Shown here piece after piece: positions 7,700 through 16,563 of a DNA stretch of 64,000 nucleotides. The notes beneath the pieces are model-generated. The model saw only the letters and a list, made by a program, of their open reading frames with translations, was not told the DNA's origin and did no database searches. Numbering within the stretch: position 1 is the first letter of the stretch; the number at the start of each line of letters is the position of its first letter. The position numbers and the translations under genes were made by a program. Source of the stretch: Abyssibacter sp036156195 (GTDB lineage Bacteria; Pseudomonadota; Gammaproteobacteria; Nevskiales; OUC007); contig JAYZUZ010000016.1 of the NCBI GenBank assembly GCA_036156195.1, positions 62,001 to 126,000 of the forward strand, read 5' to 3'.

Positions 7700-9271
7700 C
7701 TATTCCCACTCGATCGTGGCAGGCGGCTTGCCGGAAATGTCGTACACCACCCGTGAAATCCCATCGACCTCGTTAACGATGCGGCGTGCCACATGATCGA
7801 GAAACTCGTAGGGCAAATGCGCCCAGCGCGCTGTCATGAAATCGATGGTCTCGACCGCCCGCAAAGCGATGACATGCTCGTAACGACGCCCGTCGCCCAT
7901 GACACCGACGCTACGCACGGGCAGGAACACGGCAAAGGCCTGGCTCACGCTGTCGTAATGACCGTGATTGCGCAGTTCCGAGATGAAGATGTCATCGGCC
8001 TCGCGCAGCGGATCGGCGTAGGCCTTTTTGACCTCGCCCAGAATGCGTACACCCAGGCCCGGCCCAGGGAACGGGTGCCGGTAGACCATTTCGCGGGGCA
8101 GCCCCAGTTCCAGGCCGATCTTGCGGACCTCGTCCTTGAACAGCTCGCGCAGCGGCTCCACCAGCTGCAGCTTCATGTGCTCGGGCAGGCCGCCTACGTT
8201 GTGATGCGACTTGATGACATGGGCCTTGCCCGTGGCCGCACCTGCGGATTCAATGACATCCGGGTAGATCGTGCCCTGCGCGAGAAAATCGACTTCGGTG
8301 AGCTTGCCAGCCTCTTCGTCGAACACATCGATAAAGGTCTTGCCAATGATCTTGCGCTTGGCCTCGGGGTCTTCTTCGCCCGCCAGGGCCGAGAGAAACC
8401 GATCCTCAGCGTCGACACGGATGACCTTGACACCAAGATGCTGGGCGAAGGTGGCCATGACCTGATCGCCCTCGTCCTTGCGCAGCAGGCCGTTGTCCAC
8501 GAATACACAGGTCAGCTGATCTCCGATCGCCTGGTGCAACAACGCCGCGACCACTGAGGAATCGACCCCGCCGGACAACCCCAGCAGCACCTTGCCGCCG
8601 CCGACCTGCTCACGCACGCGCTCGATGAGCGACTCGATGATGTTGCCCGGCTGCCATGCATTGCCACAGCCGCAGATGTCGTGGATAAAGCGGCCGAGAA
8701 TGCGGGCGCCCTGAATCGTGTGTGTGACCTCGGGATGGAACTGCAGGCCGTAGAACCCGCGGCCGTCGTCGGCAATCCCTGCAACCGGCGCGGATTCGGT
8801 GCCCGCGACCACGGTAAAGCCGCTGGGCGGCGTCTCGACCCGGTCGCCATGGGACATCCACACGTCCAGCTGGGCCAGCCCGTCGGTGGTCACGGCGTCC
8901 TCGATATCGTCCAGCAGCCGACAGGGACCCGTGCGCGCGACCCGGGCATAGCCGAATTCACGCTTGCTGGAGGGCGCCACACGCCCGCCCAACTCGGCCG
9001 CCATGGTCTGCATGCCGTAGCAAATGCCCAGCACCGGCACGCCCATGGCGTAGACCTCGGGGTCAGCCTTGGGGCCGCCATCCACCGAAGCCGTCTCGGG
9101 CCCACCGGACAGGATGATGCCCTTGGGCGCGAATCCACGGATTTGCTCTGCCGTCCAGTCCCAGGGATGGATCTCACTGTAGACGCCCAGTTCGCGCACG
9201 CGGCGCGCGATGAGCTGGGTGTACTGGGAACCGAAATCCAGAATCAGGATTTTTTCGTCACTGGGCTGCAT
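7700..9271 (-). CDS. guaA: GMP synthase (glutamine-hydrolysing)
   Basis: The 523-aa two-domain enzyme aminates XMP to GMP with glutamine and ATP. The N-terminal class I amidotransferase triad is Cys84 (GICYGMQ), His179 and Glu181 (QFHPEVTHT). The ATP-pyrophosphatase domain starts with the P-loop SGGVDS at 233-238, and the C-terminal dimerisation domain ends in the conserved GKPPATIEWE. The gene lies 39 bp downstream of guaB, the usual guaBA operon. Confidence 0.98.
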   Translation of the reverse strand: MQPSDEKILILDFGSQYTQLIARRVRELGVYSEIHPWDWTAEQIRGFAPKGIILSGGPETASVDGGPKADPEVYAMGVPVLGICYGMQTMAAELGGRVAPSSKREFGYARVARTGPCRLLDDIEDAVTTDGLAQLDVWMSHGDRVETPPSGFTVVAGTESAPVAGIADDGRGFYGLQFHPEVTHTIQGARILGRFIHDICGCGNAWQPGNIIESLIERVREQVGGGKVLLGLSGGVDSSVVAALLHQAIGDQLTCVFVDNGLLRKDEGDQVMATFAQHLGVKVIRVDAEDRFLSALAGEEDPEAKRKIIGKTFIDVFDEEAGKLTEVDFLAQGTIYPDVIESAGAATGKAHVIKSHHNVGGLPEHMKLQLVEPLRELFKDEVRKIGLELGLPREMVYRHPFPGPGLGVRILGEVKKAYADPLREADDIFISELRNHGHYDSVSQAFAVFLPVRSVGVMGDGRRYEHVIALRAVETIDFMTARWAHLPYEFLDHVARRIVNEVDGISRVVYDISGKPPATIEWE

Positions 9272-9310
9272 GCTGTTCTCTGTCGAGCGATTCGAACGTC
9301 GGTGGCGAAA

Positions 9311-10774
9311 CTAGCCGTCGACGCGGTAGTTCGGGGCTTCCTTGACGATGGAGACGTCGTGGACGTGTGACTCGCGGACGCCCGCACCGGTGATCCGCAC
9401 AAAGCTGGCCTCGGTCCGCAGCGCATCCACGCTGCCGCAGCCGGTATAGCCCATGGCCGCGCGCACACCGCCGATCAGCTGGTGAACAATGGCAGACATG
9501 GAGCCCTTGTAAGGCACCCGCCCCTCAATCCCCTCGGGTACGAGTTTCTCCAGCTCCTGGGTGGCGTCCTGGAAGTACCGGTCCTTGGACCCCTGCCCCA
9601 TGGCGCCCAGCGAGCCCATGCCGCGATAGGACTTGTACGAGCGCCCCTGATACAGCTCGACCTCACCGGGGGCCTCATCGGTGCCGGCGAGCATGCCGCC
9701 CACCATGACGCAGTAGGCGCCGGCCGCCAGCGCCTTGGCCATATCGCCGGAATACCGAATACCGCCATCGGCAATCAGCGGGGTGCCGCTGCTGCGCAGC
9801 GCATTCGCCACATTGGCAACCGCCGTAATTTGCGGCACGCCGACTCCGGCGACCACGCGGGTCGTGCAAATCGAGCCCGGCCCGATGCCAACCTTGACGG
9901 CATCTGCACCGGCCTCAACCAGCGCCAACGCACCGTCGCCCGTGGCGATGTTGCCGCCGATGACCTGCAAGTCCGGGTATTGCTGCTTGATCCAGCTCAC
10001 CCGCTCCAGCACGCCCTGCGAGTGTCCGTGAGCCGTATCGACGATCACCACGTCCACGCCGGCCTCAACCAACGCAGCAACGCGCTCTTCGGTGTCCGCA
10101 CCGGTGCCGACCGCCGCCCCCACGCGCAGGCGTTCCTGGCCATCCTTGCAGGCGTTGGGGAAGTCAGAGGACTTCTGGATGTCCTTGACCGTAATCATGC
10201 CGCGCAGATCGAAGGCATCGTTGGTGACCAGCACCTTTTCGATGCGATGCTTGTGCAGCAAGTCCATGACCTCCTGCTTGCTGGCGTTCTCACGCACCGT
10301 CACCAGTCGTTCCTTGGGTGTCATGACGCTGGTGACCGGCGCGTCGTAATGCGTCTCGAAGCGCAGATCGCGGCTGGTGACGATGCCGACCAGTTCCGTG
10401 CCATCGACCACTGGCACACCGGAAATGCTGTGCTTGCGGGTCAGGTCCAGCACCTGCTGGATGGTGGCGCTAGGCGCCACCGTGATCGGGTCACTGATCA
10501 CGCCGGATTCGAATTTCTTGACCTTGCGAACTTCACGCGCCTGGGCTGCTGGCGGCATATTCTTGTGAATAACGCCCAGACCACCTTCCTGCGCCAGGCT
10601 GATCGCCAGCCGCGCTTCGGTGACCGTGTCCATGGCAGCGGACAGCAGCGGAACATTGAGCCGAATCTCGCGCGTCAGCGCTGTGGTGAGATCGACTTGT
10701 CGTGGCAGGATGTTCGAGTAGGCCGGCGTTAGCAGGACATCATCGAAGGTGAGTGCCTCTTCACTCAAGCGCAT
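9311..10774 (-). CDS. guaB: Inosine-5'-monophosphate dehydrogenase
   Basis: GuaB oxidises IMP to XMP with NAD+, the first step to GMP. Its 487 aa include the TIM barrel, with a tandem CBS (Bateman) module inserted at about residues 92-205, and catalytic Cys303 in GPGSICTTR. The flap RGMGSLGAMG and the C-terminal barrel are intact. It is transcribed divergently from xseA across 72 bp, and guaA follows. Confidence 0.98.
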   Translation of the reverse strand: MRLSEEALTFDDVLLTPAYSNILPRQVDLTTALTREIRLNVPLLSAAMDTVTEARLAISLAQEGGLGVIHKNMPPAAQAREVRKVKKFESGVISDPITVAPSATIQQVLDLTRKHSISGVPVVDGTELVGIVTSRDLRFETHYDAPVTSVMTPKERLVTVRENASKQEVMDLLHKHRIEKVLVTNDAFDLRGMITVKDIQKSSDFPNACKDGQERLRVGAAVGTGADTEERVAALVEAGVDVVIVDTAHGHSQGVLERVSWIKQQYPDLQVIGGNIATGDGALALVEAGADAVKVGIGPGSICTTRVVAGVGVPQITAVANVANALRSSGTPLIADGGIRYSGDMAKALAAGAYCVMVGGMLAGTDEAPGEVELYQGRSYKSYRGMGSLGAMGQGSKDRYFQDATQELEKLVPEGIEGRVPYKGSMSAIVHQLIGGVRAAMGYTGCGSVDALRTEASFVRITGAGVRESHVHDVSIVKEAPNYRVDG

Positions 10775-10846
10775 GGCGGACTTCAGGTCGGAAGGGGCGC
10801 GTAGTATACGCGGCTGCGCCCTGGTCTGACCTCCCCGATTATCAAT

Positions 10847-12202
10847 ATGACGCCGTCAACGGACACCCGTGCCATCTTCACCGTCAGTCAGCTCAATCGC
10901 GAGGTGGGCTTGCTGCTGCAGGAAGGCTTCGGCCGCATCTGGGTCCAGGGCGAGATCTCGAATCTGTCGATCCCCCGTTCCGGGCACTGGTATCTGACGT
11001 TAAAGGACCGTGATTCACAGCTGCGTTGCGCCATGTTCCGCAATGCCAACCGGCTGTTGCGCGATGTACCGAGCAATGGCGACCAGGTGCTGGTCCGCGG
11101 GCGCCTGGGGTTGTACGAAGCACGCGGCGACTACCAGCTCATCATCGAACACCTGGAGGCGGCTGGAGAGGGCGCACTGCGACTGCAGTTCGAGGCGCTC
11201 AAACGTCAGCTCCAGGCGGAGGGCCTGTTCGCGCCCGAACGGAAACGGGCGCTGCCCAGCCATCCGCGGTGTATCGGCATCGTCACCTCGGCCACCGGTG
11301 CTGCGCTGCGGGACATCCGGGCCGTACTCGCCCGGCGCTGTCCACTCATCGATGTGGTGGTCTACCCCACCCTGGTCCAGGGCGATCAGGCAGCGGCGGG
11401 CATTGCAGCGGCCATCGAACGCGCCAATCTCCACGGCGTCTGCGATCTGCTGTTAGTCAGCCGGGGCGGCGGCTCACTGGAAGACCTGTGGCCGTTCAAC
11501 GAAGAGGTGGTGGCGCGCGCCATCATTGGAGCGCGTATGCCGGTGATCAGCGGCGTGGGTCATGAGGTGGACACGACGATTGCCGATCTGGTCGCGGATC
11601 TGCGGGCGCCGACACCATCGGCTGCGGCGGAGATGGCCGTGCCTGATCTTCAAGAGCACTTGGCCCGCCTGCGGCAGCTGGGCGCAAGACTGCAGCGAGG
11701 CCTGTCAAGCCGGGTACAGAGCAGTCGCCGCGAAGTTTCGACCCTGCATCACCGCGTCGCCATGGCGCACCCCGGCCGGCAGCTGGAGCAGCGCAGCCAA
11801 CACGTTGACGGCTTATCGGAACGGCTGCAGCGCGAAATCAACCGCCAGCTGCACGTGGCCTCGCAGCGGGTCGATCACGCCGCGACCCGACTCGGCCAGC
11901 AACATCCGGCGCATCGCCTGCGCGACGCCCAAGAAACCGTCCGGCGTCTTGCGACGGGGCTAGACCGCAGCCTGCGACAGCAACTGGATCGACAGCGCCT
12001 GCGGGTGCAGGCACTGGGCCGAGAACTCGAAGCCGTGAGCCCCTTGGCGGTGCTCAATCGCGGATTTGCCGTGGCCAGCGATGGCCAGGGTCAGATCCTG
12101 CGATCGGTCAAGCATGTGGCGCCGGGCGACCTGCTCAACCTGCGCCTGGTGGACGGACAGGTCGCCACGCGGGTGGAATCAACCGATTCGAACGGCGACT
12201 AG
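10847..12202 (+). CDS. xseA: Exodeoxyribonuclease VII large subunit
   Basis: XseA is the catalytic subunit of ExoVII, a single-strand-specific nuclease working with XseB. The 451-aa protein has the N-terminal OB-fold (FTVSQLNREVGLLLQE, then IWVQGEISNL), the core domain with GIVTSATGAALRDI and GHEVDTTIADL, a long coiled-coil region (about 270-400) and a C-terminal segment LNRGFAVA. It is divergent from guaB. No xseB lies next to it. Its TAG stop interlocks with the stop of the convergent lipoprotein gene in a shared CTAG. Confidence 0.96.
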   Translation: MTPSTDTRAIFTVSQLNREVGLLLQEGFGRIWVQGEISNLSIPRSGHWYLTLKDRDSQLRCAMFRNANRLLRDVPSNGDQVLVRGRLGLYEARGDYQLIIEHLEAAGEGALRLQFEALKRQLQAEGLFAPERKRALPSHPRCIGIVTSATGAALRDIRAVLARRCPLIDVVVYPTLVQGDQAAAGIAAAIERANLHGVCDLLLVSRGGGSLEDLWPFNEEVVARAIIGARMPVISGVGHEVDTTIADLVADLRAPTPSAAAEMAVPDLQEHLARLRQLGARLQRGLSSRVQSSRREVSTLHHRVAMAHPGRQLEQRSQHVDGLSERLQREINRQLHVASQRVDHAATRLGQQHPAHRLRDAQETVRRLATGLDRSLRQQLDRQRLRVQALGRELEAVSPLAVLNRGFAVASDGQGQILRSVKHVAPGDLLNLRLVDGQVATRVESTDSNGD

Positions 12203-13107
12203 CTACAGAGCTGCTGCAATTCGTCGACGCTGTAGCGGCGACTGGCGCCCTCACTTTCGAGGACAAACACGCCCTGCTCCACCCGGACCTGCACGACCCG
12301 GTCGTCTGACAAGAGCAGGTTCAATGCCCCCGCAACCAGGGCATTGCTGGCATCAAACTGGATGGGCGTGGTGGTTTCGAAGCTCACCGCGCCCTGGCCG
12401 CAGCCCGGGGAGATCGCGCCAGCATTGGCCGTGAAGGCACCGTCGATCTCCAGTGAATAACCCGTGGAGGTCTCGACCTCGGCAAATCGGGTCTGCTGAT
12501 AAACAAGCCGCAATTCCGGCCCGCCCCGGGCGCGATCCCGGGTGGTCACAACGCCATCCAGCACCGAGGTGTAGGCCGTGCCGTCAGCCAGCTCCGTGAT
12601 CGAATACTGATCGTCCAGCAACAGGGTCGAGATCACGTCTTCACCGTCGCTGTCGGCAGTCTGAGCGGTGAGTGGCTCACCGTTCTCGCCGTACTGATCC
12701 AGGTAGTAACGCGTCTGTGCCTCGCAGCCACTCTCGGGACAACCCGTCTCGCGAATGATCTCGACACCGTCAACGGTCGACGTCAGGACGTAGTCGCCCT
12801 GGACGTATCGCGTCACGCACTGGCTGTACTCGGTGCGTCCGGTCTCCGCATCGTGGCTGACGGTGCCCCCGGCATCACAGTGGGTGGTGACAGCCGCCTT
12901 GCGACCTGCGCTGGCCGTTGCGAAGCCCAATGATTTGCCTGCAGCCACATCGCTATCGGACAGCAGCGTGGCCACCAATCCAACAAACCCGGCCCCTTCC
13001 GACAAGACATCGGCCTGGGTGGCGTTATCCGTCGTCTCCGACCCACAGGCAACCAGCCCAAGTGCCAGCATGCCCGCCATGAGTCCCCGCATCTGCCCTA
13101 TCGACAT
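12199..13107 (-). CDS. Predicted lipoprotein of unknown function
   Basis: The protein is 302 aa from ATG 13107, chosen because AAGGAAGGA lies just upstream; the frame is open further 5' but without signal-peptide character. Residues 1-20 form a signal peptide with lipobox LVAC (Cys21) followed by GSETTDNATQ. Downstream are several short hydrophobic and beta-type segments and five further cysteines (TGCPESGCE, SPGCGQG and the penultimate Cys), which could form disulfides. No family is recognised. The gene converges with xseA. Confidence 0.7.
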   Translation of the reverse strand: MSIGQMRGLMAGMLALGLVACGSETTDNATQADVLSEGAGFVGLVATLLSDSDVAAGKSLGFATASAGRKAAVTTHCDAGGTVSHDAETGRTEYSQCVTRYVQGDYVLTSTVDGVEIIRETGCPESGCEAQTRYYLDQYGENGEPLTAQTADSDGEDVISTLLLDDQYSITELADGTAYTSVLDGVVTTRDRARGGPELRLVYQQTRFAEVETSTGYSLEIDGAFTANAGAISPGCGQGAVSFETTTPIQFDASNALVAGALNLLLSDDRVVQVRVEQGVFVLESEGASRRYSVDELQQLCS

Positions 13108-13198
13108 GGCGTCCTTCCTTGACCTGCCATCGCATACGATGGGTTGAGGATACCACCCACACCGGGTTTGCGGCCCGCGGCCATCTGCAATTGCAGCC

Positions 13199-13230
13199 AA
13201 AAAAAAAAGCGCTGGCCCGAAGGCCAGCGC
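13199..13230 (-). terminator. Rho-independent terminator of the EF-hand gene
   Basis: A perfect 9-bp stem GCGCTGGCC / GGCCAGCGC with loop CGAA (13209-13230) is followed, on the minus strand, by a run of T complementary to the A-tract at 13199-13208. It lies 24 bp after the stop of the EF-hand gene. Confidence 0.9.
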
Positions 13231-13254
13231 GCTGGGTATCCGCCCGACTAGGGC

Positions 13255-13773
13255 TTATTCACCGAATTCTTCCTCGGCCTCTTCTTCCGCTTCGTCGAAC
13301 TCGCTTTCGGCTTCGTCACCGGCGTCCGAGTCATCACCCATGTTGTCTCCCAGCGAGGCAACGAACTCATCGTACTCGCCACTGGACAGCTGGGCATTGC
13401 CGTTGGCGTCAGCGCGTTCGAAACGATCCGCCAGCGGGGTGTCCTCGGTTTCCAGCTTGCTGAGGACGCCATCGCTGTCTTCGTCCATGCGGTTAAAGGC
13501 TTGGTCCGGGGCATTGACCATGTCGCCCAGGTTCAGGTTGCTCGACAGCGCGGTGCTGGAGCTGGCCTGCCCGCGGGGACCGGAGTACTCGGCCTCGCGG
13601 TTCAATTCGGTGGAAATACCATCGCGCGAAATGTCGCCCGAGCCGCTGGTGCTGGATTCATAGCTGCGCTGTTCGGTTTCGAACGAGGTTTCCGTGTCGA
13701 CGGAACCCGAACCAGCAAGCGCGGCACCACTGGCCATCAGTGCGGAACTGATCAAGGCAATCTGCGTTTTCAT
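13255..13773 (-). CDS. Exported acidic EF-hand protein
   Basis: The 172-aa protein has a signal peptide cleaved near residue 20 (GAALA-GS), then a Ser/Thr-rich linker. Two EF-hand loops follow: DEDSDGVLSKLE at 97-108 and DANGNAQLSSGE at 122-133, with liganding residues at positions 1, 3, 5 and 12. A strongly acidic tail (150-172, mostly Glu and Asp) is also a likely calcium binder. It has its own terminator and a candidate sigma-54 promoter 55-72 bp upstream, so it may be a monocistronic gene induced by an enhancer-binding regulator. The partner is unknown. Confidence 0.85.
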   Translation of the reverse strand: MKTQIALISSALMASGAALAGSGSVDTETSFETEQRSYESSTSGSGDISRDGISTELNREAEYSGPRGQASSSTALSSNLNLGDMVNAPDQAFNRMDEDSDGVLSKLETEDTPLADRFERADANGNAQLSSGEYDEFVASLGDNMGDDSDAGDEAESEFDEAEEEAEEEFGE

Positions 13774-14136
13774 GGTTCATCTCTCCATTTGAAGTGGAAT
13801 GCAGCTTTTCAGCTGACGCCTTCCTTGTTGCAGCGCGCGTGCCAAGTTTTTTCTTTTGCATATCAACAACTTAGGAGTGGCCACCTGTCTCCTATCGGTT
13901 ACACCCGCTCGCGTGAAAGACCGGCACCAGACGCTTTAGTCCATATTTTTCAGACACTTAGCCTTGTTGCTGTGAGGGGACGACTCACCGGCAGGTCACC
14001 AGATGCCTGTGGGAACTTGATCCGACCGGTCGTAAATCCAGCCTACGCCGGACAAAACCGGTCGCGGCATTTCCTAGACTGCGGACAGTCATCGGCACAT
14101 CGCCGCTGACCCCACATGCGCCATGGAGGGCACATG
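13774..14136. other. 363-bp gene-free interval between divergent genes
   Basis: The interval holds the leader and candidate sigma-54 promoter of the EF-hand gene at its left end and the upstream region of the amidohydrolase lipoprotein at its right end. ACCGGTCG occurs twice about 35 bp apart (near 14026 and 14064). I see no small gene, tRNA or strong terminator in it. Confidence 0.6.
13828..13845 (-). promoter_or_regulatory. Candidate sigma-54 (-24/-12) promoter of the EF-hand gene
   Basis: Read on the minus strand, TTGGCACGCGCGCTGCAA matches the sigma-54 consensus TGGCACG-N4-TTGCW with one mismatch and keeps the required GG-N10-GC spacing. Transcription would begin near 13818, giving a leader of about 45 nt with GGAGAG before the ATG. 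An A-rich stretch lies directly upstream. An enhancer-binding-protein site was not identified. Confidence 0.5.
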
Positions 14137-16557
14137 ATGATCGGCGAATACACAGGGCCCCATACAGGCACCCAGTCGCGTTGGTGGAGCAGCGTTCTCT
14201 GCGGACTACTCCTGCTGGCAGGCTGCAGCGGTGGTGACCATGCCTCCGCCCCTGTCGATGACCCCATTGCGCCATCTGCCCAGACGATCTACTCGGTGGC
14301 CAACGGCTGCTACCTGCTGAAAACGGATGCGGGCTATGTCGCGGCAGACGCGGTGGACGCCGCACCTCGTATGGAGCCGACCCGGCAGACGGCGACTGCA
14401 TTCCGCTTCCAGGCCACCGCACTGGGCGCCTACTTGCTGTTGTCGGACTACACACGCGCCACCGGCTCCATGGGCACCAAAACCTTGCTGGGCATTTCCG
14501 ACCCAGCCGGCGAATGGCTGGATGAGCTGGGTCAGTTTGTCGGGCAGCTTGGCGAGGTTGTCAGCGGGGTTGGAGACATCACTGACTTGGTCGTGGACAT
14601 CGTGGATGGCAACGGCGGGCCAATCCGTGAACTGGGAGAAACCGTCGGAGGCGTCGGGGATGTGATCGGCGATGTCGACGTCAACCCTCAGCTCGCCCTG
14701 GTCAACGGTGCGAACGATCTGGCGGTCTGGCACCTGCTGGATGCCGGTGACGGCCGATTCTCGCTCAGCAACGGCGTGACCGGGCAGCGCTTGGCCAGTC
14801 TGGGCTCTGTGCTCGGATTAACTGCGGCCACCGCATCCGGCATGGAAACCGCCTTTGTGCTGGAACCGGCCAGCGGCTGCGCCAGCTACCCGGAGGCTTC
14901 GCTGAACGCGCGGCTACTGGACGCCGGCGGCCCGGCACGCTACCTCACCGAGGTTGACCTGTTCGCCGACAGCCCGGGCGCCGAGGCCTTCGACGATGAC
15001 GACCTATTCGGCTTTGTCGACGCCCACTCGCATATCACCGCCTATGAATTCATTGGCGGACAGGTCAATTACGGGGACCCCTTCCACAAATTCGGCGTTG
15101 ACCATGCGCTGCATGACTGCGCGGTCAACCACGGCCCCCAGGGGACACTGGGGCTCGTCGAAACCGTCACCTCGGGGATTGGACCGACGCACGACACCAG
15201 GGGCTGGCCGGACTTCCCGTTCTGGCCGCGCCACAATTCGCTACAACACCATCAAAGCTATTACCGCTGGATCGAACGCGCCTATCTCGGCGGCCTGCGC
15301 ATTCTGGTCAATCACTTCACCGGCAACGAGATCCTCTGCCAGATCAACCCGCAGAAGCAGAACGCCTGTGATTTTGAGGAGAACTGGCGACTGCAGTACC
15401 AGCGCATCCATGAAATGCAGGACTACATCGATGCCCAGCACGGCGGACCCGGCCAAGGCTGGTTCCGGATTGTGGATCACCCAGCGGATGCCCGGGCAGT
15501 CGTCGAAGACGGCAAGCTGGCCGTAGTTCTGGGTATTGAGATCTCCAAACTCTTCAACTGCGGCGAGTTTCTCGGCCTGCCCGAATGTTCACGCGAGGAG
15601 CTCATCCAGCGACTGGATGCGGCCCATGCCATGGGCGTACGCCACATCTTCCCCATTCACAAATTCGACAATGCATTCGGCGGCGTCGTACCCGACGAGG
15701 CGCTGGGCATCGGCACGGTGCTTTATGTGGGCAATCTCGCAGAGACCGGCACCCCGTTGTTGTACGAGGCCTGCCCGGCGACATTTGATGATCCTTCGAT
15801 CGATGCGCCGGACACGGCCAACCCACTGGGGATCATCGATCAACTGCTGCGGCAACTGGAGTATGTCAACGGCCAGCTCAGCCAGGCGCTACCCGTCCCA
15901 CCACTGGTGCCGCAGTCCGAACACGGCCTGTGCAACTTGCAGGGCATGACTGAGCTGGGGCAGTTCCTGATTGAAGAACTGATGCGCAGAAACATGATCA
16001 TCGAGGTCGATCACAGCGCACGGGCGGTCATCGACCGCATCCTCGAAATCGCCGAAGGCAATGGGTATCCCGGGATCACGAGCAGCCACGACTGGCTGTA
16101 CTCGGAAGCGTTACTGGACCGGCTGGTGGCCGATGGCGGCACGATTAGTCGCTTTGCCAGTGCGCGGGCTGCCTGGGTCGACCGGCTGCTGCGCGCCAGC
16201 CAGCGGCCGGCCACGCTGCGCGTGGGCGATATCGTGCCGACGGGGCTGGCCACGGATGTCAACGGCATCGCCTCGCTACCGGGCAATAGCGCCGGCGGCG
16301 ACACGCCGCTTTATCCCTTCCGCTCAGTCGACGGTCGCGTCGAATTTGATCGGCAGGTCACCGGCGATCGGGTCTTCGACCTGTACGAGGGGCGTGGCGT
16401 CGCCCACTACGGCTTGTACCCCGATCAGATCGCGGACATGCAGCGCCATACGACAGACCGCAGCCAGGCCGAAGTGGATGCGGCCCTGCGCGCCTTGTTC
16501 AGCTCAGCGGAAGCCTACCTGCGCTTCTGGGAGGCGACGGCTGCCTGGGGCCAATAA
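14137..16557 (+). CDS. Large lipoprotein with an amidohydrolase/M19-like metal-dependent hydrolase domain
   Basis: The protein is 806 aa from ATG 14137 (GGAGGG six bases upstream; ATGs at 14116 and 14134 are in frame). The signal peptide ends in lipobox LLAGC (Cys30). Residues 45-270 form a beta-rich domain interrupted by a low-complexity Gly/Val/Asp stretch (LGEVVSGVGDITDLVVDIV). A TIM-barrel metal hydrolase follows: the HxH metal pair His297-Ser-His299 in FVDAHSHITAYEF, then LGIEISKLF, GVRHIFPIHKFDNAFGG, IIEVDHSARAV and GITSSHDWLY. The order resembles membrane dipeptidase (peptidase M19) and related amidohydrolases. The substrate is unknown. It would act at the inner or outer membrane surface. 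Confidence 0.75.
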   Translation: MIGEYTGPHTGTQSRWWSSVLCGLLLLAGCSGGDHASAPVDDPIAPSAQTIYSVANGCYLLKTDAGYVAADAVDAAPRMEPTRQTATAFRFQATALGAYLLLSDYTRATGSMGTKTLLGISDPAGEWLDELGQFVGQLGEVVSGVGDITDLVVDIVDGNGGPIRELGETVGGVGDVIGDVDVNPQLALVNGANDLAVWHLLDAGDGRFSLSNGVTGQRLASLGSVLGLTAATASGMETAFVLEPASGCASYPEASLNARLLDAGGPARYLTEVDLFADSPGAEAFDDDDLFGFVDAHSHITAYEFIGGQVNYGDPFHKFGVDHALHDCAVNHGPQGTLGLVETVTSGIGPTHDTRGWPDFPFWPRHNSLQHHQSYYRWIERAYLGGLRILVNHFTGNEILCQINPQKQNACDFEENWRLQYQRIHEMQDYIDAQHGGPGQGWFRIVDHPADARAVVEDGKLAVVLGIEISKLFNCGEFLGLPECSREELIQRLDAAHAMGVRHIFPIHKFDNAFGGVVPDEALGIGTVLYVGNLAETGTPLLYEACPATFDDPSIDAPDTANPLGIIDQLLRQLEYVNGQLSQALPVPPLVPQSEHGLCNLQGMTELGQFLIEELMRRNMIIEVDHSARAVIDRILEIAEGNGYPGITSSHDWLYSEALLDRLVADGGTISRFASARAAWVDRLLRASQRPATLRVGDIVPTGLATDVNGIASLPGNSAGGDTPLYPFRSVDGRVEFDRQVTGDRVFDLYEGRGVAHYGLYPDQIADMQRHTTDRSQAEVDAALRALFSSAEAYLRFWEATAAWGQ

Positions 16558-16563
16558 TCGCGG

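Noticed and set aside
7793..8557. 254-codon open frame on the plus strand
   Set aside because: It is fully antisense to guaA, whose domains and motifs are complete; the plus-strand product has no family features.
9482..10732. 416-codon open frame on the plus strand
   Set aside because: It mirrors guaB in a GC-rich genome where long antisense frames are common; no domain pattern is seen.
12199..12202. Interlocking stop codons of xseA and the convergent lipoprotein gene
   Set aside because: CTAG is palindromic, so adjacent convergent TAG stops can share it by chance; no functional meaning is needed.
13621..13641. GDISRDG in the EF-hand protein as a further member of the DISGTG motif family
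   Set aside because: Only short partial likeness and a single copy; the order of residues differs, so I do not count it.
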